A stretch of 64,000 bases of DNA from Verrucomicrobiaceae bacterium (GTDB taxonomy: Bacteria > Verrucomicrobiota > Verrucomicrobiia > Verrucomicrobiales > Verrucomicrobiaceae): assembly GCA_016795365.1 (NCBI GenBank), contig JAEUHN010000015.1, positions 1 to 64,000 of the forward strand, written 5' to 3'. This document shows positions 52,665-62,182 of the stretch, piece after piece; the first letter of the stretch is position 1; every line of letters starts with the position of its first letter. The notes beneath the pieces were generated by a model, which saw only the letters and a list, made by a program, of their open reading frames with translations, did not search any database and was not told where the DNA came from. A program made the position numbers and the translations under genes.

Positions 52665-52700
52665 GGAAAGGATGAAGTATGAAAGATGAAGTATGAAAAT
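52665..52700. repeat. Short direct repeat (GATGAAGTATGAAA type)
   Basis: In the 58 bases between the isomerase and clpX genes the + strand reads GGATGAAGTATGAAAGATGA followed by AGTATGAAAATTGAA, so the 14-mer GATGAAGTATGAAA occurs twice. It is another of the short-unit intergenic elements in this window. Confidence 0.6.
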
Positions 52701-52716
52701 TGAATCGGGGCGCTGG

Positions 52717-54021
52717 CTAGGCGGCGGCGCGATCGACGCGCTTCTTGATGACGGGCTGGCGCTCGCCTTTGACGACGGCTTCGGTGATGGTGACACTACG
52801 AATGTCGTTCCGGCTTGGGATATCGAACATCACATCGAGCATCATGCGCTCGAAGATGCTGCGCAGGGCGCGGGCTCCGGTGCCGCGTTTGGCGGCTTCT
52901 TTGGCCAGGGCGCTGAGGGCATCCTTGTTGATGATGAGATCGACGTTGTCCATGCCGAGCAGTTTTTGATACTGCTTGATGAGCGCGTTCTTGGGTTCGG
53001 TGAGAACACGAATGAGTTCGGCTTCAGTGAGGGCTTCCATCTGGCACTCGATCGCCAGACGCCCCACGAACTCGGGGATCAAGCCGAAGGCGAGCAGGTC
53101 CTCCGGCTCCACGTGCTGGCGTTGTTCTTTCTTGTCGGCGGCGGCGGCTTTCTCCTCGTGCATTTCCATCGTGGTGCGGAAGCCCAGGGTCTTCTTGTCG
53201 CGGCGTCGCTCCATGATCTTGTCCAGACCCACAAAGGCACCTCCGCAGATGAAGAGGATGTTCTCCGTGTTGACCTGGATGTATTCCTGCTGGGGATGCT
53301 TGCGGCCACCCTGCGGTGGCACATTGCAGATGGTGCCCTCGATGATCTTGAGCAAGGCCTGCTGCACGCCTTCACCGGACACGTCGCGCGTGATGCTGAC
53401 GTTCTCGGTCTTGCGTCCGATCTTGTCGATCTCATCAATGTAAACGATGCCGATCTCGGCGCGTGCGATGTCGAAGTCTGCGGCTTGCAGCAATCTCAGG
53501 ATGATGTTTTCCACGTCCTCGCCCACGTAGCCGGCTTCGGTGAGCGTGGTGGCATCGGCGATGGAGAAGGGGACGTTGAGGATGCGTGCGAGGGTCTTGG
53601 CGAGAAGTGTCTTGCCGCAGCCGGTGGGGCCGAGCAAGAGGATGTTGCTCTTCTCCAGTTCCACCTCGTTCGCCGGGTCCTGGAAAGGCATCGGGCGCTT
53701 GGGGTTGCTTGCCTTCGCCGCCTGCGCCTGGGAGTGCATGATGCGCTTGTAGTGATTGTGCACGGCCACGCTGAGAATCTTCTTCGCATGGGCCTGACCG
53801 ATCACATACTGGTCGAGCTGCGCCATGATGTCGGCCGGACGCGGGACCCGGAGCGGCGGGTGCGTCTCCGACTCCTGCGAGGCCTCCTTGTCGAGAATGC
53901 CTTTGCAGACGCCGATGCAGCTGTCGCAAATATAGACACCGGGACCAGCGATGAGCTTTCGCACTTCTGCATGGCTCTTGCCGCAGAAGGAGCAGATGGT
54001 CAGGTTGTGAGGGCGCGCCAT
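52717..54021 (-). CDS. clpX: ATP-dependent Clp protease ATP-binding subunit ClpX
   Basis: 434 residues, normal length. N-terminal zinc-binding domain with Cys10, Cys13, Cys32, Cys35. AAA+ module: Walker [14 protein letters not shown], pore loop GYVGEDVE, Walker [10 protein letters not shown], sensor regions and the [11 protein letters not shown] motif. [18 protein letters not shown] is the RKH pore loop. It unfolds tagged substrates and feeds them to ClpP. No clpP or tig gene is adjacent in the window, which departs from the tig-clpP-clpX order of many bacteria. Confidence 0.97.
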   Translation of the reverse strand: MARPHNLTICSFCGKSHAEVRKLIAGPGVYICDSCIGVCKGILDKEASQESETHPPLRVPRPADIMAQLDQYVIGQAHAKKILSVAVHNHYKRIMHSQAQAAKASNPKRPMPFQDPANEVELEKSNILLLGPTGCGKTLLAKTLARILNVPFSIADATTLTEAGYVGEDVENIILRLLQAADFDIARAEIGIVYIDEIDKIGRKTENVSITRDVSGEGVQQALLKIIEGTICNVPPQGGRKHPQQEYIQVNTENILFICGGAFVGLDKIMERRRDKKTLGFRTTMEMHEEKAAAADKKEQRQHVEPEDLLAFGLIPEFVGRLAIECQMEALTEAELIRVLTEPKNALIKQYQKLLGMDNVDLIINKDALSALAKEAAKRGTGARALRSIFERMMLDVMFDIPSRNDIRSVTITEAVVKGERQPVIKKRVDRAAA

Positions 54022-54102
54022 TGGAGGGATTGGGGGTATGCTAGTGTGCCATGCACTTTAGGGGAAGGGCAAGCATTGTGTGCTCGCCATGACGGGTCTT
54101 TT

Positions 54103-54140
54103 TGTGCAAAGCTGTGCGATCAGTGTGCTTCCTTTGCACA
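54103..54140. promoter_or_regulatory. Inverted repeat in the clpX-prmA intergenic region
   Basis: TGTGCAAAG (54103-54111) and CTTTGCACA (54132-54140) are a perfect 9-bp inverted repeat with a 20-base spacer that itself holds CTGTGCGATCAGTGTGC. It is 28 bases before the prmA start and 81 bases before the divergent clpX start, a suitable place for a shared operator or leader hairpin. Confidence 0.45.
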
Positions 54141-54167
54141 TCGCGCTCACTCCAACCACTCCTCGCC

Positions 54168-55040
54168 ATGCACGTCTGGTCCAAGCTCTCCTCCCCGAAA
54201 TGGTCTGATGCCTGGGAGGAGCGATTCTCTGGTTCGCCTCATCTCAGCCTCGTGATCACCGAGGTGCCTGGGCGCAAGACCACTCGTGTGGAAGTCTTTT
54301 GCGAACGGAAAAAAGATGCCCTCGAGATCCAGAAGAACTTCGGTGGCAGCGTGCGTGAGGTGAAGCAGCAAAACTGGGCCGCGCTCGCGCCCGAACCTCC
54401 CGAGCCCATTCGAGTGCGCGACCGGCTGGTCATTGTAGCCGCTCGGAGTGCGAAAGAAATTGCTGCCGCACAGAAGGAATTCCCCGGACGTGACATCATC
54501 GCCATGCCGGCAGACCTCGCCTTTGGCACCGGTCATCATGCCACCACCTCCACCGTGCTGCGCTTTCTCGCAGATGTTGCTGAGAAATGGCAGAAGGAAG
54601 GTCGAGGCTGGACACTGTGCGATCTCGGTTGCGGCACCGGCATCCTCGGCATCGCGGCGGAGAAGCTGGGAGCAAAGAAGGTGTGGGGCTGCGACTTTGA
54701 TCCGCAAGCCGTGCGCGTCGCGAAGGAGAACGTCGTGCGCAATCATGCCGAGCGATGCTCGTTCGTGAAAGCCGATGTGCTCACGTGGAATCCGAAACAG
54801 CAGTGGGACTGTGTCGCCGCCAACATCTTCTACGACATCCTCACCGATGCCTTCCCGACCATCGTTCGAGCGATGAAACCCGATGGCATCGTCTTCGTCT
54901 CGGGCATTCTCAAGGAGCAGGCCCAGGGCTGCCTGGACGCCGGTCGCCGTGCGGGGCTAGAGTTTGATCAAGTCGTCACCAAAGGCAAATGGGTGACCGC
55001 TCGTGGACATTTGGTGGCTGCCAAAAGACCAAAGAATTAG
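54168..55040 (+). CDS. prmA: Ribosomal protein L11 methyltransferase (PrmA-like)
   Basis: 290 residues. The N-terminal substrate-recognition part contains KLSSPKWSDAWEERF. The methyltransferase part has PADLAFGTGHHATTSTVL, the SAM motif CDLGCGTGILGIAAEKLG, WGCDFDPQAVRVAKENV and AANIFYDILTDAFP (the NIL-type motif). The GTGHHATT and NI signatures are those of PrmA, which trimethylates ribosomal protein L11. The frame opens at 54102, but the ATG at 54168 gives the proper N-terminus. Confidence 0.87.
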   Translation: MHVWSKLSSPKWSDAWEERFSGSPHLSLVITEVPGRKTTRVEVFCERKKDALEIQKNFGGSVREVKQQNWAALAPEPPEPIRVRDRLVIVAARSAKEIAAAQKEFPGRDIIAMPADLAFGTGHHATTSTVLRFLADVAEKWQKEGRGWTLCDLGCGTGILGIAAEKLGAKKVWGCDFDPQAVRVAKENVVRNHAERCSFVKADVLTWNPKQQWDCVAANIFYDILTDAFPTIVRAMKPDGIVFVSGILKEQAQGCLDAGRRAGLEFDQVVTKGKWVTARGHLVAAKRPKN

Positions 55041-55076
55041 CCGGGTGGACCCGACGGTGTCGGCGAACGCAGTTGT

Positions 55077-55673
55077 TTAAGGTAGTTCCTTCAGCTGAAG
55101 GTGGCGATACTCCATGAGGCTGCGATCACCTTCGAGGCCGATGGGGCCTGTGGGCGGGAGTGCGAGCGCGGCTTCGAGGACTTCGCCATTGCAGGTGCAG
55201 TGGGCGACGCCGTCCTTCACGGTGACTTCAATGGTATTCCACTCCTGCGGCTTGTAGTTCTTCAACTCCTTGTAAGGGCCGGCCACGAGGTAGTCGCGGC
55301 ATTGCAGCTGGGGCTTGCGAATGAAGACGCCGCTATCCGCATTCACGGCGGCGCGGAATTCGAGCTTGAGCACGAAGTTCTTCGGAAACTCGGCGACGGT
55401 GTAGAGCTGGCCCGTGAGCTTGTCGGCCTCGGTGGGGAAGTTCACACGAATCACGCCGTCCTTGGCGGAGTAGTAGTGGTCCTCGGACTCCACCTTGCCA
55501 TCGAACTTGGTGAGGATCTCGCCTGGCTTGGGATCGTCCTTCTTGGTCTTGGCGCGATAGCACCAGCCGCTGAGGTCCTTGCCGTTGAAGAGGGAGATGA
55601 AGCCGGGCTCAGGTGTCCAGTCGTCGGCGTGAGCGAGTGCGGAGACTGCAAGGAGAGTGATCAGAAGGCGCAT
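55077..55673 (-). CDS. DUF1080 (3-keto-disaccharide hydrolase-like) secreted protein
   Basis: 198 residues. Signal peptide MRLLITLLAVSALAHADD, then the DUF1080 hallmarks GFISLFNGKDLSGWCYR, DGVIRV, NFVLKLEFRAAVNADSGVFIR, EWNTIEVTVKDGVAHCTCNGE and GPIGLEGDRSLMEYRHLQLKEL. The concanavalin-like beta-sandwich is found in enzymes that cleave 3-keto-glycosides. Periplasmic or extracellular. It follows the DUF1501 operon by 54 bases on the same strand and may be its last gene. Confidence 0.9.
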   Translation of the reverse strand: MRLLITLLAVSALAHADDWTPEPGFISLFNGKDLSGWCYRAKTKKDDPKPGEILTKFDGKVESEDHYYSAKDGVIRVNFPTEADKLTGQLYTVAEFPKNFVLKLEFRAAVNADSGVFIRKPQLQCRDYLVAGPYKELKNYKPQEWNTIEVTVKDGVAHCTCNGEVLEAALALPPTGPIGLEGDRSLMEYRHLQLKELP

Positions 55674-55727
55674 GGCCGGAGCATGGTGAACCCGATGCTG
55701 GGGATCAAGCGCAATCTTGATAGGGTA

Positions 55728-57728
55728 TTACTTCGCGGGTTTCACGGGCACAGTGCGCACATCGACGAGCAACTCATCCACGGGCACAAGATGGCGGTAG
55801 ATGAAGGCTTGCATCATGTCCTCGGCGGGCACGGCGGTGGTGGTGAGTTTTTCGCCAGTGTCGTCATCGACGATAGCCGTGCCTTCCACATGGAGGACGG
55901 CTGGCTGCTCTGCGGCCGCAGACGGCACGCTGAGGATCACCTCCGCCACGTCTTTGCCCGCTGGGACTGTGGCCCCTTTGAGTTCAAAGCCAGACGGGCT
56001 GTCCTTGAGCTTGAGCGCGATCTCTCCAGCGAAGCCGTCCTCGCGCAATGCGTGGATGGTCAGCCGCGTGCTGCTGCCGGGCTGGGCATTGACGGTGGAG
56101 GGAGTGACTCGTAGCTGAAACGCGGGACGCGCGGGGGTGACGCGCAGCCTGTAGGCATGGTGCAGGCTGCCTTGATTCTGCGTGTCGGTCACCCGCACAA
56201 AGCACTCGCCTGAGTCGGGCAGCTTCACGACCAGTCGTGAGTCTGCATGGTGTGTGGTGAGTCCGGCGGCGAGATCTTCGTGATCATCGTTGGTATCGAG
56301 TTCCTTGCCTGTGGAGTCGAACACCGTGAGGCTGGCATCGAGCGGCGAACCAAGACGGCGAGCGAAGACTTCGAAGACGGTGGGCTTGTTGCCACGGCCT
56401 TTGACTTGGTAGTAGTCGGCGTCGCGTGGGGCGTCGATGCGTCCGTTGATGACGATGGGGGGCTTGAGTTGCATGCCAACGCCAAGCCGGTCATTCGGCT
56501 CACGTTCGGATTCCTCCGCGAAGTCGTCGATCTGGAAGGGGATGGAGTTCGAGGTCCAGGGTCCCACCGTGGCATTGAGCGAGATGAGGCCAGGCTTCTC
56601 TGGGGCGGTGAAGCGTTGCTTGAACTGATCGCGTAGATTGCCGCCCATGAAGGTGACTTCGGTGGTCGAACCTGCCTTGGCCCCGAGCGGTGAGATGCCG
56701 GTGATGAAAGGCAGTTCACCAATGGTGATGCGATACACGAAATCCTCACGGCCTCGGTAGATCGAGTCATGCACCTTCACATGGAACTCGCCATCCGAAG
56801 GGATCTTGTAGAAGAGCACAGGATCGGGATCGAAGTGATAGTCATCGGCATAGGCCACCTCCACGCCTTCTGGATTGGTCAGCGAAACGATGGCCTGAAA
56901 CCAGCCCGGCACGGCATCGGCCAGGTAGGGGATTAAATGGCGAGCCTGCACCGAGATGACGATCTGGTCGTCCTTCTTGGCCTGAATGGAAAAGCCATCC
57001 ACCTCGCCTGGTAGCACGCGACCATTGATCGTGACGGGCAGCGTGGCGGTGGGGGTGACGAGCGCCTTCTTGGTCTTCTCGTGCTTCCGATAGGTGGCGG
57101 CTCCGCCAGTGTAGTGCTCGAAGTCGAACTCGGGTGGCGGCTCTGCTTCACGAATCTCTGTGTGCTGGCCCACCACGAAGCGCAACGGATTGCTCACGCC
57201 ACCAGCGGTGTGTAGCCGCCAGTAGCGAGTCCCATACGCGGCATTTTCCGCGATGGTCATCTTTAGGCGCACGGTCTCACCGATTTGCAGGTTCTGCTGC
57301 TGCTTCGGGTCATTGCGGCGGCGGTCGTATTCAGAGAGCTGAAGCAAATCACGCTCCGTCACTTCGGCTTCGCGCATGAGGCGGCGAATGGTGGGCAGCA
57401 TGTCGTTCGGTGCGATCTTGCCCGCCGTGCGTATCTCGCGCATCTTTGTCTGCATCTCACGCACCTTCTCTCGCATGTCACCTGCGGCCACGGCACCGAG
57501 CGGCTTGATGTGCTCCAGGATCTCTGCGGTCACGCCTTCACCGGAGATGATGGCACCTTTGGGTTCGTCGAGTCCCTGACCGCCCACGACTACCTCAAAG
57601 GTTCGTCCGGCCTGACCACCCGCTGGATAGATGAAGCCAATGCGGGGCGCGCGCTGAGCATGGGCACTCAGCGAGAAGGTCGCGATGAAAGCGATGACGA
57701 ATGGGGGCAGCATTTTCATGGTGCGCAT
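55728..57728 (-). CDS. Large secreted pre-peptidase (PPC)-domain-containing protein
   Basis: 666 residues. Signal peptide (MKMLPPFVIAFIATFSLSAHA after three extra residues). IgG-like/TIG-type beta-sandwich segments occur at the N-terminus (RIGFIYPAGGQAGRTFEVVVGGQGLDEP) and middle (ISPLGAKAGSTTEVTFMGGNL). A helical segment (about 85-150, MREKVREMQTKMREIR) is unusual. PPC-like domains follow (EPNDRLGVGMQLKPPIVINGRIDAPRDADYYQVKGRG). These proteins are typically encoded with DUF1501 and DUF1549/1553 genes in Planctomycetota and Verrucomicrobiota. It overlaps the DUF1501 stop by one base (TAATG). Confidence 0.85.
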   Translation of the reverse strand: MRTMKMLPPFVIAFIATFSLSAHAQRAPRIGFIYPAGGQAGRTFEVVVGGQGLDEPKGAIISGEGVTAEILEHIKPLGAVAAGDMREKVREMQTKMREIRTAGKIAPNDMLPTIRRLMREAEVTERDLLQLSEYDRRRNDPKQQQNLQIGETVRLKMTIAENAAYGTRYWRLHTAGGVSNPLRFVVGQHTEIREAEPPPEFDFEHYTGGAATYRKHEKTKKALVTPTATLPVTINGRVLPGEVDGFSIQAKKDDQIVISVQARHLIPYLADAVPGWFQAIVSLTNPEGVEVAYADDYHFDPDPVLFYKIPSDGEFHVKVHDSIYRGREDFVYRITIGELPFITGISPLGAKAGSTTEVTFMGGNLRDQFKQRFTAPEKPGLISLNATVGPWTSNSIPFQIDDFAEESEREPNDRLGVGMQLKPPIVINGRIDAPRDADYYQVKGRGNKPTVFEVFARRLGSPLDASLTVFDSTGKELDTNDDHEDLAAGLTTHHADSRLVVKLPDSGECFVRVTDTQNQGSLHHAYRLRVTPARPAFQLRVTPSTVNAQPGSSTRLTIHALREDGFAGEIALKLKDSPSGFELKGATVPAGKDVAEVILSVPSAAAEQPAVLHVEGTAIVDDDTGEKLTTTAVPAEDMMQAFIYRHLVPVDELLVDVRTVPVKPAK

Positions 57729-59113
57729 TACATGATCTCTTTCAGCAGGCCTCCCATGGGCACTTTCTCTTCTTTGCCCGGCACCACATAGGTCAACGTG
57801 CCGAGCGGGTGAGGCAGCTTGGATTCAGCGGGAATGCCGAGCTGCTGGTAGATGCTGCCAATGACATCCGCAGGATACACCGGGCGATCTTTGACCTCCT
57901 CGGCTGTGGCATTCGAAGAGCCGACGACCTGACCGCCCTTGAACCCACCACCAGCGAGAAGAGCAGAAAAAACCTTCCCATAGTGATGGCGGCCACCGTT
58001 CCAGGGGGACTCGGTCTGCACCTTCGGCGTGCGACCAAACTCACCCAAGCACCACACAATGGTGGAGTCCAGCAGGCCGCGCTCCGATAGATCGGAGATC
58101 AAAGCGGCGAGACCCTGATCGAGTTCTGGCAGCTTCCGATTCATCGTCTGGAAGTGCTGTTTGTGCGTGTCCCAGCCCTGGTAGTTGATCGTGACGTAAG
58201 GCACACCCTTCTCGGCGAGGCGACGTGCCATGAGGCAGCTCTGGCCAAAGGTGTTGCGCCCGTAGCGCTCGCGCATCGCATCGGTTTCCAGCGAGAGATC
58301 GAAGAGTTTGCCCGCGTCGCCGAGGATCAGCTCGTAGGCCATCTCTTCGGATTGGAACACGGACTTCAAAGTGGAGTCACCGGGCAAGGCTCCGCCCAGG
58401 GTATTGAGCTCTCGCATGAAGGCACGACGCTCCTTCTGCCGCTGCGCCGAGATGCCGGGAGCGATGACGCCTTCCACCTCAAACACACTTGCTGCCGGAT
58501 CGCCGCCCGTGGCGAAGGGTTTGTATTTTGGCCCCAGAAATCCGGCTTCCGAGAACCGGCCCTGTGGCTGCGTGAGCACGATGTAGGGCGGGATCAGTCC
58601 CTTGTAGCCCGCATCGTAGCCTTTGAAATAGGAGGTGACGGCACCCAGGCTGGGAAACACATCGCGCTCTGAGGTGCGGCCCGTCTGCACGAGATACGCG
58701 GCGGTTTCATGGCCATTGTTGCCATGCGTCATGCTGCGAATCAGCGAATACTTGTCCGCCTGCCTCGCCAGCTCAGGCAGGAGCTGACCAATCTGGATGC
58801 CATCCACGTTGGTCTTGATCGGCGCATCGAGGGCTCCTGAGAAGTCGCGACCGGCCTCGGGTTTCGGATCGAAGGTGTCGATGTGCGAAGGGCCGCCCCA
58901 GAGCCAGACCTGGATGACGGTCTTCGCCTTGCCCAAGGGGGCTGCCTCCTGCGCACCAATGCCGAAGGGCTCCATGAGAAGCAGGCCAGCGGAGCCATAC
59001 ACGCAGCGCCGCATGGCCTCGCGGCGTGTGAGCGGCACGCCACCGAACAAAGAAGTGGTCTCCAAAAGATCGCGACGTTGCGCGCGGTTGAGTGGCAGCA
59101 GGGATGCGTTCAT
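57728..59113 (-). CDS. DUF1501 family protein
   Basis: 461 residues. The Tat-like region (TRREAMRRCVYGSAGLLLM) is followed by VIQVWLWGGPSHIDTFDPKP, SMTHGNNGHETAAYLVQTG, PPYIVLTQPQGRFSEAGFLG, VTINYQGWDTHKQHF, VWCLGEFGRTPKVQ and GGRHHYGKVFSALLAGGGFK, the full DUF1501 signature of an alkaline-phosphatase-superfamily-like fold. Function unknown, exported. It is 21 bases downstream of the DUF1549/1553 gene and shares one base with the PPC-type gene. Confidence 0.92.
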   Translation of the reverse strand: MNASLLPLNRAQRRDLLETTSLFGGVPLTRREAMRRCVYGSAGLLLMEPFGIGAQEAAPLGKAKTVIQVWLWGGPSHIDTFDPKPEAGRDFSGALDAPIKTNVDGIQIGQLLPELARQADKYSLIRSMTHGNNGHETAAYLVQTGRTSERDVFPSLGAVTSYFKGYDAGYKGLIPPYIVLTQPQGRFSEAGFLGPKYKPFATGGDPAASVFEVEGVIAPGISAQRQKERRAFMRELNTLGGALPGDSTLKSVFQSEEMAYELILGDAGKLFDLSLETDAMRERYGRNTFGQSCLMARRLAEKGVPYVTINYQGWDTHKQHFQTMNRKLPELDQGLAALISDLSERGLLDSTIVWCLGEFGRTPKVQTESPWNGGRHHYGKVFSALLAGGGFKGGQVVGSSNATAEEVKDRPVYPADVIGSIYQQLGIPAESKLPHPLGTLTYVVPGKEEKVPMGGLLKEIM

Positions 59114-59134
59114 GGTGGTTCTCAGGTTGGAGTT

Positions 59135-60712
59135 TCAGTGAATGTAAATGAACTCAGGCTGATTCATCAGCGCCCACACCAGATCCTCGGCCAGCTCGCG
59201 ACTGCTGGTAGAAGTCGAGTCCGCATAGGCTGTGATCCTGGTCAGCTCCTTCTCCGTGGGCGGGCGTGACAGCACGGTGATGTAGATGTGCTCCGCGAGG
59301 ATCGCTGGCGAGGCATTGCCAGCCTCTGTGACCAGCGGACAGGCCTTCACCTTGCCATGCACATGACTGGAGTTGAGAAGGTGCAAACGTTGGGCTGCGC
59401 TGGTGTTGCGATTGCGCTCAGACTCGAAGCCGGTGTCGCGTGGTGGGCGGCCGTAGAGTTCCAGAAACGAACTCGTGATGCTTCCATCCGCGAGCGCGAT
59501 CGCGCGCACATCCTCGGGCACAAAAGTGAAGGGCTCCGGGATCGGGCTGCTGTAGGATTCCTCGGTGCGGGTGAGCTGGTTGAGTGCGTCGATGAGCACC
59601 TCGGCTTCCATGCGGCGCAGCGGATAGTGTGCGAAGTTGGCTATCGCTTCATTCGTCTCCTGCGCGGGGATCGAGGAGAGCTGGAAGGTCTGCGAGTTCA
59701 GGATGATGCGGAAGAGGTGCTTCATGTCGCATCGCGTGGTGACGAACTCACGCTGCAGCAACTCCAGAAGTGCGGGATTGGAGGGCGGGTTGTCAGCGCG
59801 CATGTCATCGGGCTCATGCACGATGCCGCGCCCCATCAGCCAGGACCATACCCGGTTGGTGATGTTGCGACTGAACCATGGATTCTCGGGGCGCAGCAGC
59901 CACTCCGCAAAGACGCCGCGCAAGTCCTCGCCACCGCGTGGAATGTGGACTGGCTTGCCATCGGGGAAGATGGCTTGCTTGGAAAGACCTTCCTTGTCCG
60001 CATCAGGATCATAATACACGATCTCCTCCTTCCACTCGGCAGTGTTCTTGAAGGCGATCTGGGAGAAAAAGCCGGCGAGTGCGTCGAGCTTTTTCTTGGG
60101 CCACTTGTCCGCTCGCTCGCCCATGAAGGTGAGCGCCACCGTTGCGGCCATGCCTCGTGGACTGCGATCCTGCATGGCGCGGTAGAAGTTCACTTCGCCC
60201 TCACGGAAGTTGCTGCCATTGGCCACCAGCAGCTCATGCACGAACTGATGGAAGGGCTTGTTGCCGCGCACGCTCGCATAGATCCAGCGATGGTAGGCCT
60301 GTGCGGCATTGGGCCAGAGCTTGATGGGAAACTCCGCCTTCACGCGCAAGATGTCGCCCCACTTCATGGTCCAGTAGTCGGCGAACTCATCGCGCTGCAG
60401 CAACTCATCGATCAGCTTTGCGCGACGATCTGGCTCCTTGGAGGCGAGGAACTCGCGCACCTCCTCTTCTTCCGGCAGGGTGCCGATGACGCAGAGGTAG
60501 GCGCGGCGCAGGAACACGGCATCAGAGCACACGTTCGCCGGCTTGAGGTTCAGCTCATGCAGGCGCTTTAGGATCAGTTCGTCGATCTTGTCGCTCGCGG
60601 TCAGCGTTGCTCCAGTGCGGAGCTGCATGGGGCCTGATTCGAACACGGGATCAAGGGCGAGAGCGCTGCCTGCGATCAACGATGCGACAAGGATGGGAAG
60701 ACGAACGGTCAT
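59135..60712 (-). CDS. DUF1549/DUF1553 family protein
   Basis: 525 residues with a signal peptide (MTVRLPILVASLIAGSALA). DUF1549 (about 40-220): KIDELILKRLHELNLKPAN, FLRRAYLCVIGTLPEEEEV, DYWTMKWGDILRVK, NKPFHQFVHELLVANGS. DUF1553 (about 260-510): FAEWLLRPENPWFSRNITNR, VWSWLMGRGIVHEPDDMR, HPLRRMEAEVLIDALNQLT. There is no CxxCH haem site in front, unlike the longer cytochrome-containing relatives. Twelve bases separate it from the Rid-like gene upstream and 21 bases from DUF1501, so it is part of a tight operon. Confidence 0.9.
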   Translation of the reverse strand: MTVRLPILVASLIAGSALALDPVFESGPMQLRTGATLTASDKIDELILKRLHELNLKPANVCSDAVFLRRAYLCVIGTLPEEEEVREFLASKEPDRRAKLIDELLQRDEFADYWTMKWGDILRVKAEFPIKLWPNAAQAYHRWIYASVRGNKPFHQFVHELLVANGSNFREGEVNFYRAMQDRSPRGMAATVALTFMGERADKWPKKKLDALAGFFSQIAFKNTAEWKEEIVYYDPDADKEGLSKQAIFPDGKPVHIPRGGEDLRGVFAEWLLRPENPWFSRNITNRVWSWLMGRGIVHEPDDMRADNPPSNPALLELLQREFVTTRCDMKHLFRIILNSQTFQLSSIPAQETNEAIANFAHYPLRRMEAEVLIDALNQLTRTEESYSSPIPEPFTFVPEDVRAIALADGSITSSFLELYGRPPRDTGFESERNRNTSAAQRLHLLNSSHVHGKVKACPLVTEAGNASPAILAEHIYITVLSRPPTEKELTRITAYADSTSTSSRELAEDLVWALMNQPEFIYIH

Positions 60713-60724
60713 AGTCTTGGTTCC

Positions 60725-62050
60725 TCACTGCTTGAACGGCGAGAATGCGACGCCTTCGATTTCAACGAGAAGGTCGGGCCTGCACACATCAGCCTGGGCA
60801 AAGATCATCGGCATGGTCCCAAGGCGGCGCTCGCACACGGCACGGCACTTCTCATAGTCCTCGGGGTGCTTCACATACACGCGCACCTTGGCCAGGTCTT
60901 CGAGCGTGGCTCCAGCGCCGTTCCAGCCGAGCCTAGCGAAGTTCTCGGCATCGATCAGACACTCGATGTTCGTCAGCGTCTGTTCGGTCTGCTTTTCAAT
61001 ATCGCCCAGATGAACCGTCTCCGAGTTCACGATGCTCGCCGTGCCGGAGATCCAGGTAGTCACATGATCGCCGATGCGCAGAGCCATCGCGCGGGAGAAT
61101 TTCGGTGTCTTGGCCGAGTAGCTCTTCGGGTAGCTGTAGGCCGAGGTTTGCAACGGATTCTCCAGCGGCAGCATTTGCACATCAGTGCGCTGGGTTTGCA
61201 GTGCCAGACAAGTCGTCATCAAGCCGGTGCCTAGAGTGCCGATACCCGTGCTCGCGGGGTAGATGATGTGTCCGTTCTGCTGGGCCAGCGGACGCACATC
61301 GAAGGGATGGCGGTCAAAGAAATCGGTGCGTGCGCGGTTGAGTTCCCGATATCGCTCGGCGTCTCCTTCCATGCCCGTGATGGTGCCTTGATACAACCAG
61401 ACCCGAGCTACGTCGCGGAAGGTGGCACCCGCACCTGCAAGCACGGAGCGGAGTGATTCAAACGCCTCCGCCGTCTGCTCATAGGCACTGCGACCCGACT
61501 GTGCCAGGGCTCCCGCCGAGGCGTAAAACCAGCGGATGTCATTGTGCGCGACTGTCACCAAGTGCGGGCCGAAGTAACCGATGGTGGCTGATCGAGTGCT
61601 GATCGCCCAGGCCTCAATCGCAAGGCCACGACCATCGCAGGGCGGCTGCACCACATACAACGTCAGCGGCATCTGCTCGCCGTAGTAGGCCTCGAATAAC
61701 TTCTGCGCCGCAGGCACGTTGGCTGCATCATTGACGAAGACTGTCTGCATCGTCACCGCCATCGGCTCAGGCTGCTGCATCAGAATCGCACGCAAGGTGG
61801 ACAATGCCTCCCACGCCTGATCGCGAAAGCCGCCGACTCCCTCAGGCGTGACCATCAAGGCCAGCCGTGTGAGACCGTCGTAGCCTATGACCGTGTGGTG
61901 TTGATAGCCGAGGAGATGCGGAGGAAGATCAAGCGCCCCATAACCTATGCCTCGCGGCGGACTGGTCTGGCTATCGGATCGCCCGTCAAGGAGCCTGCGA
62001 TCAGGCTGCAGAGTATGGCAGCCAAGAGTGTCTGATGCGGTGAGTGACAT
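60725..62050 (-). CDS. Tandem Rid/YjgF-like (chorismatase-like) protein
   Basis: 441 residues in two or three Rid-type folds. The middle part (ATFRDVARVWLYQGTITGME, then ERYRELNRARTDFF and IYPASTGIGTLGTGL) resembles the FkbO/Hyg5 chorismatase branch. The last 100 residues (GATLEDLAKVRVYVKHPEDY ... IFAQADVCRPDLLVEIEGVAF) are a normal Rid domain with the conserved Arg before the end. Possible activities are enamine/imine deamination or chorismate hydrolysis; key residues were not verified. A strong Shine-Dalgarno (GGAGG, with ATAACGAAAACG before ATG) supports start 62050. It is the first gene of the DUF1549/DUF1501 operon. Confidence 0.72.
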   Translation of the reverse strand: MSLTASDTLGCHTLQPDRRLLDGRSDSQTSPPRGIGYGALDLPPHLLGYQHHTVIGYDGLTRLALMVTPEGVGGFRDQAWEALSTLRAILMQQPEPMAVTMQTVFVNDAANVPAAQKLFEAYYGEQMPLTLYVVQPPCDGRGLAIEAWAISTRSATIGYFGPHLVTVAHNDIRWFYASAGALAQSGRSAYEQTAEAFESLRSVLAGAGATFRDVARVWLYQGTITGMEGDAERYRELNRARTDFFDRHPFDVRPLAQQNGHIIYPASTGIGTLGTGLMTTCLALQTQRTDVQMLPLENPLQTSAYSYPKSYSAKTPKFSRAMALRIGDHVTTWISGTASIVNSETVHLGDIEKQTEQTLTNIECLIDAENFARLGWNGAGATLEDLAKVRVYVKHPEDYEKCRAVCERRLGTMPMIFAQADVCRPDLLVEIEGVAFSPFKQ

Positions 62051-62182
62051 CGTTTTCGTTATCCTCCAGAGCGCTCAGTAGAGCGGTTGAGTTGGTGTTG
62101 CTGCACTAGCTGAAACGATTCAGCGCCCCGCCCCATTGAGCGGATGCTACGGGTGACTGGGCGTGAATTGCCCAAAGGTTCT

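Noticed and set aside
52693-54255. 520-codon plus-strand frame opposite clpX
   Set aside because: clpX on the other strand is unambiguous, and the shadow has only composition-driven sequence.
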